A stretch of DNA of 64,000 nucleotides from Gemmobacter sp034519525. GTDB taxonomy: Bacteria > Pseudomonadota > Alphaproteobacteria > Rhodobacterales > Rhodobacteraceae. Position 1 is the stretch's first letter, and every line of letters begins with the position of its first letter. The notes under the pieces were generated by a model. That model saw nothing but the letters and a program-made list of their open reading frames with translations. It was not told where the DNA came from and made no database searches. The translations under genes and the position numbers were made by a program. The stretch covers positions 124,001-188,000 of the forward strand of contig JAXHOJ010000063.1 of the NCBI GenBank assembly GCA_034519525.1, read 5' to 3'. Below, piece by piece: positions 59,887-64,000 of the stretch.

Positions 59887-60975
59887 ATGAACCGGGACAC
59901 GTGGGCCGCCTGGCTCAGGCTGGCGCTCACCCCGGGTGTGGGCAACGACACCGCACGCCGGCTGCTGGCCGCTTTCGGGTTGCCCGAATCTATCTGGACA
60001 CAAAGCGCAAGCGCTTGGGAAACCGTCACAAGTGCCCGCATTGCCCGCGCCATGCAGGTTGTGCCGGCCACCCTGGACGCGTCAGTGGATCGCCTCACAG
60101 AGTGGCTGTCGCAGCAAGGCAACCATCTCATCACATTGGCCGATGATCGCTACCCGGCGAGTTTGTTGCAGACCGCTGATCCACCCCTGATGCTGTACGT
60201 CCAGGGGCAGGTCGGTGCGCTATCCCATCCTCGCCAGCTGGCCGTCGTTGGCAGCCGCAACCCCACGCCCCAGGGCGAAAGCAACGCCCGCCAGTTCGCC
60301 CGTAGCCTTGCTGAGGCAGACGTCTGCATCGTCTCGGGCTTGGCACTGGGCATAGACGGCGCCGCGCACACCGGTGCCCTTGAGGGTGGCGGCACCACGA
60401 TAGCAGTGGTCGGCACCGGCCTCGATTCGGTTTACCCCAGAAAGCACGAAAGCCTGGCGCGTCGCATCGCCGAGCGCGGCGCAGTGATCAGCGAATACGC
60501 TCTGGGCACCCCTCCGCTCGCGGCCAACTTCCCGCAACGCAACCGGATCATTGCCGGCCTGAGCCAGGGCACTCTGGTGGTCGAAGCCGCCGTGCGTTCG
60601 GGCTCCCTAATCACCGCCCGGCTGGCGACGGAACAGGGGCGCGAGGTGTTTGCCATCCCAGGCTCCATCCATGCGCCTCAGTCGCGCGGTTGCCATGCCC
60701 TGATCCGGCAAGGCGCCAAGCTGGTGGAGTCGGCACAGGACATCCTCGAAGACCTCAGGCTGGTGGTTTCGGAAACGCCCACCGAGCCGCACACGGTAGA
60801 CGACGGCGACGGTCTGCTCACTGCGATGGGGTTCGATCCCGTCGGGCTGGACGCGCTGCAGGCCCGAACCGGCCTGGACACCGCCTCGCTGCAGGCGCGC
60901 CTGCTCGAGCTGGAACTCGGCGGACAGGTGGATCGGCTACCTGGTGGACTGTTCCAGCGCACCGGGCAGGGCTGA
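59887..60975 (+). CDS. dprA: DNA-processing protein DprA
   Basis: Cytoplasmic protein that protects incoming single-stranded DNA and loads RecA during natural transformation. The 362 residues show a SAM-like N-terminal domain, then the Rossmann-fold core: AVVGSRNPTPQGESNARQFA, IVSGLALGIDGAAHTGALEG, VVGTGLDSVYPRKHESLA and NFPQRNRIIAGLSQGTLVVE, and a C-terminal winged helix (TGLDTASLQARLLELELGG). It lies directly after the LysM gene and is convergent with the DUF1631 gene. Confidence 0.95.
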   Translation: MNRDTWAAWLRLALTPGVGNDTARRLLAAFGLPESIWTQSASAWETVTSARIARAMQVVPATLDASVDRLTEWLSQQGNHLITLADDRYPASLLQTADPPLMLYVQGQVGALSHPRQLAVVGSRNPTPQGESNARQFARSLAEADVCIVSGLALGIDGAAHTGALEGGGTTIAVVGTGLDSVYPRKHESLARRIAERGAVISEYALGTPPLAANFPQRNRIIAGLSQGTLVVEAAVRSGSLITARLATEQGREVFAIPGSIHAPQSRGCHALIRQGAKLVESAQDILEDLRLVVSETPTEPHTVDDGDGLLTAMGFDPVGLDALQARTGLDTASLQARLLELELGGQVDRLPGGLFQRTGQG

Positions 60976-60996
60976 GCCAAGCCGCAGCGCGGCGCC

Positions 60997-63432
60997 TCAG
61001 TTCAGGAGGCGTTCGGGATTGGCGTCGAGCTTGGCCAGCGCTTCGCGCGTGGCGCGTACAGTCAAGGCCTCGTCTTCGCTCGGGACCAAAAGGCCGGACT
61101 GAAGGTAAGCGGCGACGCGAGTGGCCTGAATCAGGTAGCAGCGACCGGTATTGGTGACAAACAGATACAGCTGCCCGCGGTCGCTGCGCCAAGCGAATTG
61201 CACGCTGTTGAGCCGCCCGTTGTGGTCCAGCCCGAACCAGGCGCCAATCTGCAGCTCCTGCGCCCAGGCGCGCATGGCCTCGTTGGGCTGGCTGCCCCCG
61301 TGTTTGATCACCTCGATGTTGCTGGCGTCAACGCCGGTGATCATCTCGATGCTTTCGTTGTCGAGATCGAGATCACCGACCCCGCTGTCAGGCAGATAGT
61401 CTTCGAGGTGGGCCAGCCGCTCTGACAAGTTGTCCAGGCTTTCCTGGGAAATCGGCTCGGTGCGCGACATGAAGGCATCGGCCAGCGTGTCGCTGACCGA
61501 TTTGATGTGCGCATCCTGAACGCTGGGCGAATAGCCCAGCAGGCTCATGCCCTGGCGCAGCCGCTGCAGCAGTCCGGGCAGCTGCTGGATCACGCGCGCG
61601 CGGTCGTTGCGGTGAGGTTTGGCGCTGGCTGCCCACAACAGCTCGGACGCCACGCGTTTGAGCGAAGCGGTCTCTTCGTGCTTGATGCCGTACTTGACGC
61701 TGGCCACCGCCAGCACCTCAACCCAGACCTTGAAAAGGAACTCGCGCACCTCGTCGCGCACGACGATGTCGTCCAGCAGCTTGCGCAGCTCGATCGTGTA
61801 TTGAACCGACAGGGTTTCTTTCTGCTCCACCTGCTGGGCGACGCTGACGAACCGGCTGGCGCTGCTGTGCTCGCTCAGGTAGGAGGCCAGGAATTTCTGG
61901 AACTCGTCGAGCACCAGCTGAAACACCCGACGCCCTGTTTCCGGGTACTGCTCGATGACCTGGACCACGCGCTTGATCTCGGCCTCCAGGGCGGCCGACC
62001 CGACGTTCGACTCGAACCCCAGCACGCACGAACCCATGCGGTCGATCAGGCGCCGCGCCGGGTGCTGAAGTGCACTGAAAAACTCGGGCTCGGCCAGCGC
62101 CACCCGCAACACGGGAATCTGCAGCCGCGCGAACCAGACGCGCACGCTGGGTGGAATGCGCTCTTCGGCCAGGATGCTCTGGAACATCAGGGCGACCACC
62201 TCGATGATGGCCTTCTCGGATGGCGTGTTGGCAGCCTGCTTGAGCTCGTTGGTGCGCTGCCGCAAGGCAGTGGCCGCCTGCGCCACATGGCTCATGTCCA
62301 TGGCGGCCGATCCCACGCGGGTGGACAGGCCAGAACCGGTGGACGGCATCTCGGGCATCGGGATTGGCATCACCTCTGCCATCGCCTGCTGCAGGCGCGG
62401 GGAGGTCGGCAGAATCTGGGTCGCCTCGAAATCACCGCCAATCTTGTCGGCCAGCAGCCGCCGCAGCCGCCCCACCACCCCTTGCGCGCGCATCCTGGCA
62501 CGGGCCAGCGGCGAGGAGTGGGTCATCATGCGGGTCTCTTCGTGCACCCCCATCACGGTCGATGATCGAGGGGGCTGGCTGTGTCCGAACCCTCCCGAAC
62601 TGCCGGGGCCGCCCGAAAAATCGCTGCTGCGACCTGTCCCGGCAGCTCCCGCGTACGACGCTCCGCCACCCCCTGTGTCACCTTCGCCATGGCCACCGGC
62701 AATGCCGGTTGATGCATAGGAAGACGGGTTCGCACCTTCCTTTGCGGCACCCGGACCTAGGGCGGGCCCGGACGAGCGCCCGCCGGGCGCGCGCTTGACC
62801 AGGGCCTGCAGGTCGATTTCCTTCATCACCCCGCTGGACACCAGAAACTCGTTGGCCGCCTTGTAGGCCGCATGCATGCTCTTGGCCAACACCGGATACA
62901 TTGCGTCCTGAACATGTGCCCACCCTTCGCGGGTCATTTGCGCATCGAGCCATTGATCCACCAGGATGCGCGCCACCACATCCGGCAGCAGCACGTCGCC
63001 CCGCGGCAGCTCCTGGCGCTTTTCCAGGTGCTGGATGCGCAGGCGCAATTCGTTGAGATCGGTGGACACCAGCTCCAACACCCGCATCGCCAGGCGAGAC
63101 GCCAGAATCTGGTCGTCGATGGCACCCTCGGCCAGCAGCTCAAGCCGACCGGTCATGGTCTGCGAGCTGGAGCTGCTTGAGGAGCGGGGCAACAGGGTTC
63201 GCTGCAGGGCCTTCTTGCTCTGACCCAGCCAGTTGCCCTGGCATTTCTGAAACGCCATCCAGGCGTCACGGCGCTCCTGCATCTCGCGCGCAGGGCCGGC
63301 CTGGTCGAGAATCGCCACCAGGCGGGCTTCACAGGCCTTGACCAGGTCGGGCAGGGCACGACCCACATGAACCACGAAGAGTTCACGCGCCTGTTTGGCC
63401 AGGGAAGAGACGTGCTGATCGGAGGTTGCCAC
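60997..63432 (-). CDS. DUF1631-family protein
   Basis: Large (811-residue) cytoplasmic protein, matching DUF1631 in length and layout. An N-terminal helical region is followed by a Gly/Ser-rich linker (about 225-300, TGGGGASYAGAAGTGRSSDF), then a helical main domain with VARLQIPVLRVAL-like (VWFARLQIPVLRVALAEPE), LDDIVVRDEVREFLFKVWVE and a C-terminal small domain that resembles a PilZ-like barrel (WFGLDHNGRLNSVQFAWRS, YLFVTNTGRCYLIQA). The function is unknown; the family is sometimes mislabelled thymidine phosphorylase, for which there is no sign here. The start is GTG 63432. Convergent with dprA. Confidence 0.85.
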   Translation of the reverse strand: MATSDQHVSSLAKQARELFVVHVGRALPDLVKACEARLVAILDQAGPAREMQERRDAWMAFQKCQGNWLGQSKKALQRTLLPRSSSSSSSQTMTGRLELLAEGAIDDQILASRLAMRVLELVSTDLNELRLRIQHLEKRQELPRGDVLLPDVVARILVDQWLDAQMTREGWAHVQDAMYPVLAKSMHAAYKAANEFLVSSGVMKEIDLQALVKRAPGGRSSGPALGPGAAKEGANPSSYASTGIAGGHGEGDTGGGGASYAGAAGTGRSSDFSGGPGSSGGFGHSQPPRSSTVMGVHEETRMMTHSSPLARARMRAQGVVGRLRRLLADKIGGDFEATQILPTSPRLQQAMAEVMPIPMPEMPSTGSGLSTRVGSAAMDMSHVAQAATALRQRTNELKQAANTPSEKAIIEVVALMFQSILAEERIPPSVRVWFARLQIPVLRVALAEPEFFSALQHPARRLIDRMGSCVLGFESNVGSAALEAEIKRVVQVIEQYPETGRRVFQLVLDEFQKFLASYLSEHSSASRFVSVAQQVEQKETLSVQYTIELRKLLDDIVVRDEVREFLFKVWVEVLAVASVKYGIKHEETASLKRVASELLWAASAKPHRNDRARVIQQLPGLLQRLRQGMSLLGYSPSVQDAHIKSVSDTLADAFMSRTEPISQESLDNLSERLAHLEDYLPDSGVGDLDLDNESIEMITGVDASNIEVIKHGGSQPNEAMRAWAQELQIGAWFGLDHNGRLNSVQFAWRSDRGQLYLFVTNTGRCYLIQATRVAAYLQSGLLVPSEDEALTVRATREALAKLDANPERLLN

Positions 63433-63522
63433 AGGGAATCAGTATGACACGAAAGGCAACAGTTTTTCCTTCTCCGTACCTACCGTGCTCGCCAAATGAG
63501 AGCGCTGCACAAGTGCGTAGCG

Positions 63523-64000
63523 TCAGACCACCGCGCCGCCGTTGGGGTCCTCGGGATCGGTGGACGCCCTCTTGACCGACACCTTGATCAGGTCCTCGCG
63601 CTTGATGCCCAGCCACATGGCGATCGCGGCGGCCACGAATACTGAAGAATAGATCCCGAACAGGATGCCGATGGTCAGGGCCATCGCGAAGTAATGCAGC
63701 GTCGGGCCGCCGAACAACAGCATGGCCAGCACCATGATCTGGGTCGAACCGTGAGTGATGATGGTACGGCTGATGGTCGAGGTGATCGCGTGGTCGATGA
63801 TCTGGACCGTGTTCATCTTGCGCTGGCGGCGGAATGTTTCACGGATCCGATCAAAAATCACCACAGATTCGTTGACCGAATAGCCCAGCACCGCCAGCAC
63901 CGCCGCCAGCACCGCCAGCGAAAACTCCCACTGGAAAAAGGCGAAGAAGCCAAGAATGATGACCACATCGTGCAGGTTGGCGATGATGGCCGAGACCGCG
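63523..64000 (-). CDS. secF: Protein translocase subunit SecF (partial)
   Basis: Part of the SecDF complex that uses the proton gradient to pull proteins across the membrane. About 158 residues of the C-terminal half are present; the 5' part lies beyond the window. Visible are LGYSVNESVVIFDRIRETFR (the conserved D-R region of the family), AITSTISRTIITHGSTQIMV and the last membrane segments (ALTIGILFGIYSSVFVAAAIA), then a short hydrophilic tail ending NGGAVV. secD would lie upstream, outside the window. Confidence 0.93.
   Translation of the reverse strand, partial: AVSAIIANLHDVVIILGFFAFFQWEFSLAVLAAVLAVLGYSVNESVVIFDRIRETFRRQRKMNTVQIIDHAITSTISRTIITHGSTQIMVLAMLLFGGPTLHYFAMALTIGILFGIYSSVFVAAAIAMWLGIKREDLIKVSVKRASTDPEDPNGGAVV

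Noticed and set aside
1..64000. CRISPR arrays, tRNA or rRNA genes, insertion sequences
   Set aside because: No spaced repeat array, no cloverleaf or rRNA-like stretch and no transposase motif was seen on either strand; short tandem repeats at 17821-17856 have no spacers.

Overview
The window is two unrelated bacterial sequences joined at about 29950-29956. Positions 1 to about 29950 read as an alphaproteobacterium of the Rhodobacteraceae type: a run of three peptide deformylase-family genes before fmt, a MOSC-cobD-cobC cluster, and two copies of an intergenic element that I recall from that family. Positions from about 29955 to 64000 read as a betaproteobacterium of the Comamonadaceae (Hydrogenophaga-like) type: a DUF1631 gene, an AdoCbl-dependent RNR operon with nnrS, gentisate genes, and a Comamonadaceae-style hairpin element. 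Both sides of the seam are housekeeping DNA, both genes at the seam (azlC on the left, pyk on the right) are cut in mid-domain, and each half has its own def and fmt. This is most simply an assembly misjoin, so functional links across 29950 should not be made. Taxonomy is inferred from gene content and recalled gene order, not from a search.

Alpha half: dapA, a DMT exporter, smpB, sseA, an aromatic/aspartate aminotransferase, a bidirectional terminator, glnK-amtB (minus), a class A PBP (mrcA-like), lrgAB (minus), a GFA-GNAT fusion (minus), smc with an overlapping small gene, a secreted protein with possible DM9 repeats, then an AT-rich one-gene islet (a P-loop ATPase, probably Sll1717 family). 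Next come cobC-cobD-MOSC (minus), a small unknown gene, a frameshifted PatB-type C-S lyase, the three deformylase-family genes plus fmt, rnhA-TRIC channel-TetR (minus), a LysE exporter, and mobA-DUF429-like-GNAT (minus), ending in truncated azlC.

Beta half: 5' part of pyk, a MarR regulator divergent from gentisate dioxygenase and fumarylpyruvate hydrolase, a lower-GC islet with an unknown gene, then a compact six-gene operon on the minus strand (flavin oxidoreductase, B12-dependent RNR, NnrS, nitroreductase, a 134-residue protein, hemerythrin) that looks like a low-oxygen/NO response unit with an FNR-like box upstream. After that: acyl-CoA dehydrogenase, LLM flavoprotein, OYE-type reductase, two small membrane proteins, and pgk. 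Positions 46731-55608 form an envelope-modification locus: EptA-type phosphoethanolamine transferase, PmrAB-like two-component system, PAP2 phosphatase, UDP-glucuronate epimerase, ArnT-like and ArnC-like glycosyltransferases and a TVP38 membrane protein. Two near-perfect PmrA-type direct repeats (CTTAAN-N5-CTTAAN) sit at its two promoter regions. The window ends with azlD and azlC (azlC carries an in-frame stop), fmt, def, a LysM protein, dprA, a DUF1631 protein and partial secF.

No gene-free stretch exceeds 300 bases. The longest gaps (about 260-275 bases at 6437-6699, 16070-16332, 22104-22377 and 58273-58535) are upstream regions in which I see no further gene. No tRNA, rRNA, CRISPR array, transposase or integrase was recognised.
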